Shown one piece after another: positions 7,897 through 15,900 of a DNA stretch of 37,576 bases (positions within the stretch are counted from its first letter, which is position 1; each line of letters opens with the position of its first letter). This stretch comes from JAWKVD01 sp041398225 (GTDB taxonomy: Bacteria > Pseudomonadota > Alphaproteobacteria > Caulobacterales > Hyphomonadaceae), in NCBI GenBank assembly GCA_041398225.1, contig JAWKVD010000028.1, forward strand, positions 1 through 37,576. Reading direction: 5' to 3'. The notes beneath the pieces were generated by a model. That model saw only the letters and a program-made list of their open reading frames with translations, was not told the DNA's origin and ran no database searches. A program made the translations under genes and the position numbers.

Positions 7897-7964
7897 GGGG
7901 AGGTCCTGTTTTTTTGAGTCTGTGTGTCGCGGACGCGACCCGGAGGCCGCCGCCCACAGGCGCG

Positions 7965-7991
7965 ATTTAGACGCATTCTAAGAATCGTCAA
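7965..7991 (-). promoter_or_regulatory. Possible peroxiredoxin promoter with internal palindrome
   Basis: Reading the minus strand, TTGACG (7991-7986) precedes CTAAAT (7970-7965) at 15-base spacing. The spacer contains the palindrome ATTCT-T-AGAAT (7985-7975), a plausible operator. Spacing is short and the -10 box is weak, so the promoter itself is uncertain. Confidence 0.35.
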
Positions 7992-8045
7992 GGGGAAAGT
8001 GTACGTAGGGGAATGGGCGTGTCGTCGCGGGACGCTCCCTATGGG

Positions 8046-8729
8046 TCAGCGCGACCGGGTTCGCGAAGGTTTGGGGTCGGGCGGGAAGTTCGGGAACCAG
8101 GGTTCGGCCGCCTCGAGCACGCGGGCGAAGCTCGGTCGCGCCATCAGCCGGTCTAGATAGGCGTCGAGATTCGGCCAGCGGTCTTTGAGCGGAACCAGCA
8201 GATCGCAATAGAACAGCGCCGGCGCCGCCGAGGCGTCGGCGAGCGAGAAGGTCTCGCCGGCCGCCCATGTCTTTTGCGCCATCGCGGTTTCGAAGACGCC
8301 GTAGGCGGCCGCGATCATGTCGCGCGATTGCTGCACGCCGATCGGGTCCTTGCCGCCGGGCGGACGGAAATGGTCGGCGACCACGGCCTGCATCGGCGCC
8401 TGCAGATAGCTGTCGCAGAAGCTGTCCCACATGCGGGCGCGCCAGGCGTGGTCGGGATCGGCGGGGATCATGCGGCGCGAGCCGTCGGCGGGCCGGTGAA
8501 ACTGGTCGAGATAATCGACGATCACCGAGGCTTCGGCCACGGTCGCCTCGCGCGCGGCGTCGACCAGGACGGGGAATTTCAGCAACGGCCAGACCCGCGC
8601 CAGTTCGTTTCGCGAGGTCTCGTCGGCCAGGTCGATGAGGACCGGCTCGAACGGCGTCTCCAGCTCGTAGAGCGCAATCAGCGGCTTCCAGCAGAAGGAG
8701 GCCAGCGGATGATAGTAGAGTTTCAGCAT
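8046..8729 (-). CDS. Glutathione S-transferase family protein
   Basis: A 227-residue cytosolic GST. The N-terminal thioredoxin-like domain (about 1-80) begins M-L-K-L-Y-Y-H-P-L-A-S-F-C-W-K and contains L-L-K-F-P-V-L-V-D with the conserved cis-Pro, followed by a glutathione-contacting E-A-S-V-I (residues about 67-71). The helical C-terminal domain carries F-S-L-A-D-A-S-A-A-P-A-L, the usual N-capping/hydrophobic staple region. Cys13 in S-F-C-W could be the catalytic thiol of a beta/omega-like class. The tail is Pro/Arg-rich. It lies 52 bp after nudC on the same strand. Substrate is not predictable. Confidence 0.9.
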   Translation of the reverse strand: MLKLYYHPLASFCWKPLIALYELETPFEPVLIDLADETSRNELARVWPLLKFPVLVDAAREATVAEASVIVDYLDQFHRPADGSRRMIPADPDHAWRARMWDSFCDSYLQAPMQAVVADHFRPPGGKDPIGVQQSRDMIAAAYGVFETAMAQKTWAAGETFSLADASAAPALFYCDLLVPLKDRWPNLDAYLDRLMARPSFARVLEAAEPWFPNFPPDPKPSRTRSR

Positions 8730-8781
8730 CGCGCGTTTCCTGAGATCGACCGCCTATCTTCCTGCAGGGCGCGGCGCGAGG

Positions 8782-9750
8782 CTAGCCGCGTTCGACCCAG
8801 GCCTTGAGGACGTGGTGGGCGACGGCGAGACGGGGCGGGGCGAAGAAATCGGGATGGGTTCCGGCCATCATCGCGGCGGCCTCCTCGCGGGTGAACCAGC
8901 GCGCGTCTTCAAGTTCGTGGGGATCGACGGTGATGGCGTCGGTCTCGGCTTCGAGCAGAAGCCCGATCATCAGCGAGGAGGGAAACGGCCATGGCTGGCA
9001 GAACAGGTATTCCGCCTTGCCGGTGGTGCGCACGCCCGCTTCCTCCAGCACTTCGCGCGCCGCGCCCTGTTCGATGGTTTCGCCCGGCTCGATGAAGCCG
9101 GCGAGACACGACCAGAAGCCGGGCCGCCACGCCTTCTGGCGTCCCAGCAGGCATTTGTCGTCCTTCACCGCGAGCATGATCGCAACCGGATCGGTGCGCG
9201 GGAAATGCTCGGCCTCGCAGGCCGGGCAGACGCGCTTCCAGCCGGCTTCCTCCACCGTGGTGCGCGCGCCGCAATTGCCGCAATGGCCGTGGCGGTGGTG
9301 CCATTCGAACATCGAGCGTGCGGTCGCGGCGAGCCCCGCGTCGTAGTCGGAGAATCCCATCGCCGCGGCGCGGAAGTCTTCGAAGACGCCGAGCCCGGCG
9401 ATGGGGGAGGCCTCGACGCTCCAGCCGCGCGGCATGTCGATGGCGAAGACGGGCGAGCCGTTTTCGGTCTCGCCCAGAAACAGAAGCGGCGCGTTCGGCG
9501 CCAGCGCGTGCGCCTGCGGGCCCAGCCACAGCAGCGGACGTCCCGGCGGAGAGGCGTCGCCGACGCGCAGTCCGCCATGCGCGGGACCAGATCCCTCCAC
9601 CAGCACCATGCCGTCGCGGAGCAACATCATCTGGGCGTTCGCGGATGCGCGCGCCTGATTGAGCCAGGCGTCGTCGCGGCGGCGATGACCCGCCCGGTCG
9701 ATCCCGAAATCGGCGAGCGGGATCGGACTTGGATGTACGATGGCGGGCAA
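8782..9750 (-). CDS. nudC: NAD+ diphosphatase (NudC-type Nudix hydrolase)
   Basis: NudC hydrolyses NAD(H) to NMN(H) and AMP; E. coli NudC also removes NAD caps from RNA. The 322-residue protein has an N-terminal beta domain, a zinc ribbon with Cys157, Cys160, Cys175 and Cys178, and the Nudix box at about 218-240 (G-F-I-E-P-G-E-T ... R-E-V-L-E-E-A-G-V). The NADH-specific motif after the box reads C-Q-P-W-P-F-P-S-S (251-259); the usual first residue is Ser, here Cys. It starts 25 bp after the stop of the TIR-domain gene on the same strand and is probably co-transcribed with it, a pairing that stands out because TIR domains also act on NAD. Confidence 0.95.
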   Translation of the reverse strand: MPAIVHPSPIPLADFGIDRAGHRRRDDAWLNQARASANAQMMLLRDGMVLVEGSGPAHGGLRVGDASPPGRPLLWLGPQAHALAPNAPLLFLGETENGSPVFAIDMPRGWSVEASPIAGLGVFEDFRAAAMGFSDYDAGLAATARSMFEWHHRHGHCGNCGARTTVEEAGWKRVCPACEAEHFPRTDPVAIMLAVKDDKCLLGRQKAWRPGFWSCLAGFIEPGETIEQGAAREVLEEAGVRTTGKAEYLFCQPWPFPSSLMIGLLLEAETDAITVDPHELEDARWFTREEAAAMMAGTHPDFFAPPRLAVAHHVLKAWVERG

Positions 9751-9775
9751 GCGCGGGTCCCTTTCCGGCGGTCGG

Positions 9776-11020
9776 CTAGAGCTTCTTCACATTGCGGCGG
9801 AAGTGGCGGATCGCCCGCTGCGCCGACAGGGCGCCGTAGATGATGAAGGCGATGACGGTGAGAACGATCCAGAAGACGCCGAAGACGGTGGCGAACTCCT
9901 CCGGCCGTTCGTTCGGGAAGAAGCCGGCGGCGATGCCGGCGATCAGACCGCCCATCGCCACGGCGTAGAGCAGGGCGCTGGAGACGACATAGCGCGACAG
10001 CGCGGTCCACAGGGTTCGGCGGCGAAGGTAATAGCGGAAGGGAAACACCACCGCGCCGTAGAAGGCGATCATCGGCAGACTCATAACGCCGAAGGCGAGC
10101 CAGCGGCTGAGTTCGGACTCAGCGCCGGTCCGGATCGGAAGAATGTCGCTGAAGAGCATGACATAGGCGGCAATCGACAGCGCCGGCACGAGAAAGAGAA
10201 GGTCGATCCAGCGGAAGGGCAGGATGTCGTTGAGCTGCGCGCGGCGGATCTCGGCGGCGCTGCGATTGCGCACGAAGTCCTGCGCGGACAGGGACGGCGC
10301 GGCCTTCCTCTTCAGAACGGGCTTCGCGGGCGAGGGCGCCGCTGTCGACGGCGGGAATGAGCGGCTGGCGCGCGGCTGCGGAGCGGGCGCCTCCTCGCGC
10401 TCCATGTCGCGGTCGATCTCGCGGTCGGCGAGCGATCCGAGATCGGGGACGGGCGCTTCTTCGGGCGCGGCGCCCGCCGCCGTATCTATTCCCGTGCCCG
10501 GTCCCGGGCCCGGCTCCAGGTCCGGTCTAATGTCGGGCTCGAGGTTTGGCGTGTCGGTGCGCACGAAGCCGTCAAATCCGCCGAAGGGCGGGCCTTCCCC
10601 GGCTTCGTCGGCTTGCTCCACCGACTTGCCGGCGAGCTCCGCAAGCTGCTCCACGATCGCGTCGATCTTCGACATCGGATCGGGGAAGGCCTGCAGCCAG
10701 TTGCGGTCGGCGAGTTCGTAGAGATAGGCGCCGCGCGGGCGCGTGTCCTCGATGAGGATCGGCACGACCGGCTTTTCGAGCTGGTCGGCGATCGCCAGCT
10801 CTTTCTTGAGCTGGCGCGAATTGTTGCAGTCCTCGGAGAAGAAGATCACCAGCATGCCGGAATTTTCGAGCGCTTCGACGATCGCCTCGCGCCAGTCGGA
10901 GCCGCCCTCGATTTCGGCGTCGTACCAGACCTCGACGCCCGCCGCCTCGAGCTTGCGGACGGCGTTGGCGACCAGTTCCCGATCCTTGCGACGATAGCTG
11001 ACGAAAATATCGTGTTTCAC
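9776..11020 (-). CDS. TIR-domain protein with four C-terminal membrane helices
   Basis: A 414-residue protein. Residues 1-130 form a TIR domain: strand A K-H-D-I-F-V-S-Y-R-R, the loop V-W-Y-D-A-E-I-E-G-G-S-D-W, strand G-M-L-V-I-F-F-S, and S-E-D-C-N-N-S-R-Q-L-K-K-E-L-A-I-A. Glu74 in that last helix lies where NAD-cleaving TIR domains such as SARM1 have their catalytic Glu. Residues about 135-245 are an acidic/Pro-rich linker. Four hydrophobic helices follow (about 270-291, 307-327, 344-367, 376-399), with a basic tail R-R-N-V-K-K-L. The TIR domain is presumably cytoplasmic. Start is GTG with GGGGA 5 bases before it. nudC follows 25 bp on; ffs is divergent. Bacterial TIR proteins act in phage defence or as virulence factors; which role applies here is unknown, and NADase activity is inferred. 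Confidence 0.88.
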   Translation of the reverse strand: MKHDIFVSYRRKDRELVANAVRKLEAAGVEVWYDAEIEGGSDWREAIVEALENSGMLVIFFSEDCNNSRQLKKELAIADQLEKPVVPILIEDTRPRGAYLYELADRNWLQAFPDPMSKIDAIVEQLAELAGKSVEQADEAGEGPPFGGFDGFVRTDTPNLEPDIRPDLEPGPGPGTGIDTAAGAAPEEAPVPDLGSLADREIDRDMEREEAPAPQPRASRSFPPSTAAPSPAKPVLKRKAAPSLSAQDFVRNRSAAEIRRAQLNDILPFRWIDLLFLVPALSIAAYVMLFSDILPIRTGAESELSRWLAFGVMSLPMIAFYGAVVFPFRYYLRRRTLWTALSRYVVSSALLYAVAMGGLIAGIAAGFFPNERPEEFATVFGVFWIVLTVIAFIIYGALSAQRAIRHFRRNVKKL

Positions 11021-11107
11021 GTTCGTCCCCGATTTCGTCCCGAACCCGCCGTTTCCCCGGAGCGGGCTTGGTAAACACCTAGCAAGCGTCGCTCCGCAAG
11101 GCGAGCC

Positions 11108-11136
11108 TTGCCATAGCGGCTCTCAGGAACGATATA
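11108..11136 (+). promoter_or_regulatory. ffs promoter
   Basis: TTGCCA (11108-11113), a 17-base spacer, then GATATA (11131-11136). The expected start of transcription at about 11141-11143 coincides with the 5' end of the folded SRP RNA. Confidence 0.7.
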
Positions 11137-11139
11137 GGC

Positions 11140-11237
11140 CGGGCAGGCTGGCGCGGGCGGACGCCTCGCCAACCCGGTCAGGACCGGAAGGTAGCAGCCG
11201 TAACGAGTTTCCGTTCGGGTCGCGCCAGTCTGCACCC
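11140..11237 (+). ncRNA. ffs: Signal recognition particle RNA (4.5S-type, small bacterial SRP RNA)
   Basis: The SRP RNA binds Ffh and directs nascent membrane proteins to FtsY. The Ffh-binding core is unmistakable: GGTCAGGACCGGAAGG followed by TAGCAGCC at 11176-11199, the alphaproteobacterial form of the universal G-G-A-A tetraloop and asymmetric-loop region. The ends pair: AGGCTGGCGCG (11145-11155) with CGCGCCAGTCT (11221-11231), one mismatch, giving a hairpin of about 98 nt. Ends are judged from pairing and the promoter, so they may be off by a few bases. In many alphaproteobacteria ffs lies just before dnaX; here about 4.7 kb separates them. No T-rich terminator follows. Confidence 0.95.
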
Positions 11238-11582
11238 ATCCCTTCCCGACATCGTGAGATCTTCTGGGCAAGGCCTGCTGATCGAAATTTTCTGATCGTC
11301 GTCCCGGCGAAATGATGGAATGGTGACTGGGTCGGGACCCTTGGACCAATGACTGGCGACCAGTGGCGACGATCCTTCGGCGGTTCCTGCAATCGGGGGA
11401 TGCGACCAAGCCGAATTCCGACGTGTTGGTGGCGACCTAGCTGGCGCCGGGGGATACGTGCCATATCGCCAATATTGATGTGGGGCTTTTTGCCGAATGC
11501 GAATGAAGTGGCGCGGGACTGGGCCGATGGCGCGGCGGAGTCCGATTGCGCGACTGATGAAATCGCCTATGTGCCGAGCTGA
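11238..11582. other. Intergenic region after ffs with a possible gene remnant
   Basis: About 345 bases, visibly less GC-rich than the surroundings (for example AAATTTTCTGATCG near 11284). A 34-codon frame at 11478-11582 (M-W-G-F-L-P-N-A-N-E-V-A-R-D-W-A-D-G...) ends in TGA directly before the nucleosidase ATG and in the same frame. It could be a tiny gene or the remnant of a lost gene; I recognise no family. Confidence 0.4.
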
Positions 11583-12239
11583 ATGATGGCGCGACAACTT
11601 GCTTACCTGCCGGTCAAACGGGTTTCCGGCAAATCCATTGCCTATGTGATGGCGCTCAGCGCCGAGTATGGCGAACATCTGAAGAGGCGCCTGACCCCGC
11701 TGATGACGGGAGTGGGCCCGGTGGAGGCAGGGATTGTCTTTGCCGAAGCCATGACCAATGCCTGCAAGAATAGTGCGATGCCCGACCTCGTGGTGTCGCT
11801 TGGATCTGCCGGGTCTCAGGTGCTTGAACAGACGGCGGTCTATCAGGCGAAATCGGTGCGCTGGCGGGATATGGATGCCTCGGCGCTGGGATTTGAGAAG
11901 GGGGAGACGCCCTTTCTTGATCTGCCACCGGTGCTCGACCTGCCGCTCGAAATTCCGGACGTGCCTGCTGTGCGGCTGTCGACAGGGGCGAATGTGGTTT
12001 CGGGCGCCGGATATCAGGGGCTCGATGCGGACATGGTCGATATGGAGACCTTTGCGCTCAAACGGGTGTGTCAGCGTTTCGATGTGCCGCTGATCGCGTT
12101 GCGCGGGATTTCGGACGGGGCGGCGGATCTGCATTATCTCGAGGACTGGACGCAATACCTGCATATTGTCGACGAGAAGCTGGCAGCGGTGATCGACAAG
12201 CTTGAGGCTTGGGTGGCGTCGGGCGAGGCCGGGATCTGA
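11583..12239 (+). CDS. mtnN: 5'-methylthioadenosine/S-adenosylhomocysteine nucleosidase family protein
   Basis: A 218-residue phosphorylase/nucleosidase-fold enzyme that cleaves adenine from MTA or SAH in the methionine-salvage and methyl cycle. Seen: A-L-S-A-E-Y-G (Glu28), the glycine-rich M-T-G-V-G-P-V-E-A-G, V-S-L-G-S-A-G, V-D-M-E-T-F-A-L (Glu155) and R-G-I-S-D-G-A (Asp178). The 23-residue gap between the last two equals that of E. coli MTAN Glu174 and Asp197. Two ATG codons stand in tandem at 11583 and 11586, neither with a strong ribosome binding site. Codon choice is visibly less GC-rich than in the neighbours (TTT, GAT, TAT frequent), hinting at a different origin. A nucleoside phosphorylase of the same fold is the alternative. 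Confidence 0.8.
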   Translation: MMARQLAYLPVKRVSGKSIAYVMALSAEYGEHLKRRLTPLMTGVGPVEAGIVFAEAMTNACKNSAMPDLVVSLGSAGSQVLEQTAVYQAKSVRWRDMDASALGFEKGETPFLDLPPVLDLPLEIPDVPAVRLSTGANVVSGAGYQGLDADMVDMETFALKRVCQRFDVPLIALRGISDGAADLHYLEDWTQYLHIVDEKLAAVIDKLEAWVASGEAGI

Positions 12240-12250
12240 ACCGGGGACAT

Positions 12251-12282
12251 CCGTCTAAAAAAGGAAAAGCCGCCCAGGGCGG
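12251..12282 (-). terminator. Terminator-like hairpin pointing leftward
   Basis: On the minus strand CCGCC-CTG-GGCGG (12282-12270) is followed by CTTTTCCTTTTTT. That is the form of a factor-independent terminator, yet both neighbouring genes are on the plus strand. The stem is only 5 bp. Confidence 0.4.
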
Positions 12283-12376
12283 ACTGACGCGGATATCTTG
12301 CCAGCCCGGCCGCTCCGTGAAACCTGAGGGACAGGCGGGGGATCGCCTCGCCTGGTTCGAAATCAGGGAACGCCGC

Positions 12377-13261
12377 ATGAAATCCGCCGTCAGACTCGCC
12401 GCGCTGGCCATCGTCGCAACGCCGTCGCTGGCGCTCGCCGCGCAGGCCCAGGAAGACGGCGTTCGCCCCTACTGGTTCGACAAGCCGGTGATCGAGGCGC
12501 TGGGCCGGTCCGACATGGAGGTTCCGCCCAACCGCGCCCGGTTCGACGTCACGTTCGTGTCGACCAACAGCGACGCCAAGAAGGCTATGGAGGACGCGGT
12601 CGCGCGCGCCCGTATGGCCTATGAAGCCATCAAGAAAGTCGCGGGCGACGCCTCGCGCGTGACCAGCGGCGTCGATGTCCAACCGTATTTCGAGCAGTAT
12701 CGCGACAAGGACGGCAACCGCATCGAGGACGACCGTCCCGACCGGGTGAAAGGGTATGAAGCCCGCGCCGAGGTTTCGGTCGAACTGACCGACGTGGCGC
12801 TGGCGGGCAAGGCGCGCGCCGCCGCGCTGGCGCTGGGGCCGGAGGAAACCGGCGGCGGCGTCCGGGTCTATCTCGAACAGACCGCCGATCTGCAACGCGC
12901 CGCGCTTGAAGCCGCGGCCAAGGACGCCGCCGAGCGCGCACGACTGACGGCGGCCGCCACCGGCCACAAGCTCGGCGACATTCTGGTGCTGCAGGAAGGC
13001 TCGGGCCCGTGCATGGGCAATTGGTCGTCCGGTCAGATCGCGCGGGTCGGCGGGAGTGGATATGGCTATCCCTCACCGCCGCCGCCTCCGCCCGCTCCCG
13101 CGCCGATGATGGAGCGCTCGGACATCGTGGTGACGGCGCAGGGGCGCGGCCGCTCCTACCAGATCACGCAGGACGATCTCGACCGGCTCAACCTGCCCAA
13201 CGACCAGCGGCCGCAGACCATTCGCGCGGCGGTGTGCGCGGTGTTCGTGCTGAGCAAGTAG
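12377..13261 (+). CDS. Secreted SIMPL (DUF541) domain protein
   Basis: A 294-residue exported protein with a Sec signal peptide (M-K-S-A-V-R-L-A-A-L-A-I-V-A-T-P-S-L-A-L-A, cut near A-Q-A). The body begins I-E-A-L-G-R-S-D-M-E-V-P-P-N-R-A-R-F-D-V, continues with A-V-A-R-A-R-M-A-Y-E-A-I-K and V-T-S-G-V-D-V-Q-P-Y-F, and fits SIMPL/DUF541 periplasmic proteins, which form oligomers and whose role is poorly defined. After residue 230 there is a Pro-rich stretch (S-P-P-P-P-P-P-A-P-A-P) and a C-terminal segment rich in Gln/Asp/Leu. The frame is open upstream, but the ATG at 12377 has AGGGAA before it and starts the signal peptide. It lies 137 bp after the nucleosidase gene. Confidence 0.82.
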   Translation: MKSAVRLAALAIVATPSLALAAQAQEDGVRPYWFDKPVIEALGRSDMEVPPNRARFDVTFVSTNSDAKKAMEDAVARARMAYEAIKKVAGDASRVTSGVDVQPYFEQYRDKDGNRIEDDRPDRVKGYEARAEVSVELTDVALAGKARAAALALGPEETGGGVRVYLEQTADLQRAALEAAAKDAAERARLTAAATGHKLGDILVLQEGSGPCMGNWSSGQIARVGGSGYGYPSPPPPPPAPAPMMERSDIVVTAQGRGRSYQITQDDLDRLNLPNDQRPQTIRAAVCAVFVLSK

Positions 13262-13278
13262 GACGCGCCGGTTTCGCG

Positions 13279-14820
<1,542 letters not shown>

Positions 14821-15051
14821 GGTCGTCCGCTTAGCCTCGCCGGGAAACGGTTTGAGGCTCAGCCTGCGCGAATTGCCTTAATTTCTAATTTTCACGGTCG
14901 ATGCGTTTACACATAGTGCGCGCATGCGTGTTCATTCGTCCTGCCGGGATTCCGCAGCGGGATCAGGCTGTTGGCGTTGTCGACCGCGTTTCGCGGGTAA
15001 ACCGGCGCGCCGGCAATTTGTCGCGCGGCGTCTTGTTTAGCCTGAAGCGCG

Positions 15052-15663
15052 CTATCTCAGCCTGGGACAAAAGCCCGGACGCGAGCCGCCGAAGAGATCG
15101 CCGAGACCTTTCGAGGGCTTCGCCGTCGGCAGGGTTTCGAGGCAATCCTTCCAGGCGTCGTCGGCCCGGGCGATCACGCCCGCCGGGTCCTTGTTGAATT
15201 TGCGGTTCACGCCGGCATCGTAGTTCAGGTAGAGGACGCCCGCGCCGGGGGTGTAGGTCTTGGGATCGACGAGGCGGTTGGTGTTCGGGTCGACGATCGA
15301 GAAGGCTTCCGGATCGACCGTCAGCTTCTTGTTGTTCGAGACGGCGTAGGCGCAATGGCCGTCATAGGCCGGCGCGTAGGCCTCGGGGTCGGCCTTGAAG
15401 CGGTCGCGGTTGGCCGCGCTTTCGAACCAGAAGGGAACGCCGTTGTAGGTCGCGACGAATTGCGGCGATCCTTTCCTTGCGGCGAACTGGGTGTGGTAGG
15501 CGACCACGTCGTATCCGAAATCCGCAACGCCGTTGTTGTCCACGAATTGCGGTCCGGCATGGGCCGCGCCCGCAAGAGCGCCCGCCAGGGTCCCCGAAAG
15601 AATCAGGGCGCGGACGGCAGGCGTCGCCATGCGAGCGATGAGGCGGCGAAGCGCGCGGGCCAT
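15052..15663 (-). CDS. Exported YHS-domain protein
   Basis: A 203-residue protein with an N-terminal export signal (two Arg-rich turns, then A-V-R-A-L-I-L-S-G-T-L-A-G-A-L-A-G-A-A-H-A, cleavage after A-H-A). The mature part reads G-Y-D-V-V-A-Y-H-T-Q, K-G-S-P-Q-F-V-A-T-Y-N-G-V-P-F-W-F-E-S-A-A-N-R-D and D-G-H-C-A-Y-A-V-S-N, the YHS pattern seen in periplasmic proteins thought to bind metal. Binding is not shown. The ATG at 15663 has GGAGAC about 7 bases upstream; an in-frame ATG at 15630 is an alternative. The open frame continues 73 codons upstream but is Arg/Pro-rich and unlike any protein. Divergent from dnaX. Confidence 0.83.
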   Translation of the reverse strand: MARALRRLIARMATPAVRALILSGTLAGALAGAAHAGPQFVDNNGVADFGYDVVAYHTQFAARKGSPQFVATYNGVPFWFESAANRDRFKADPEAYAPAYDGHCAYAVSNNKKLTVDPEAFSIVDPNTNRLVDPKTYTPGAGVLYLNYDAGVNRKFNKDPAGVIARADDAWKDCLETLPTAKPSKGLGDLFGGSRPGFCPRLR

Positions 15664-15900
15664 GAGATGTCTCCGTAGCTGGTCGCGGGGAAGCGAGGTC
15701 CGGTTCGTGGATCGTCCGCCGGCTGCAGGCGACCGTCGAACAGGCTTTCGCCGCAAGCGGGCGAGAGGTTGCAGGTCGGGGTTGCGGGCTGGGGTGGGCG
15801 CGCACGTCCCTGTGAGCATCTTTCGCCAGCGCCCGGCGGCGGGCGATCGCGGGCTTTGTGGCGGGTTGCTGGTCCGGCGCACTCCGGGGCATAAGGGCGG

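Noticed and set aside
12205..12250. Resemblance to a tRNA T-arm on the minus strand (GGTTCAGATCC near the nucleosidase stop)
   Set aside because: The stem has a mismatch, the invariant A58 is absent, and no acceptor, D or anticodon arm can be built around it.
12350..12368. T-arm-like sequence CCTGG-TTCGAAA-TCAGG before the SIMPL gene
   Set aside because: The 17 bases fit a T-arm, but no acceptor stem or anticodon arm pairs with them. Probably chance.
15664..15882. N-terminal extension of the YHS gene
   Set aside because: Pro/Arg-rich, lies upstream of a clear signal peptide and ribosome binding site, and would approach the divergent dnaX start.
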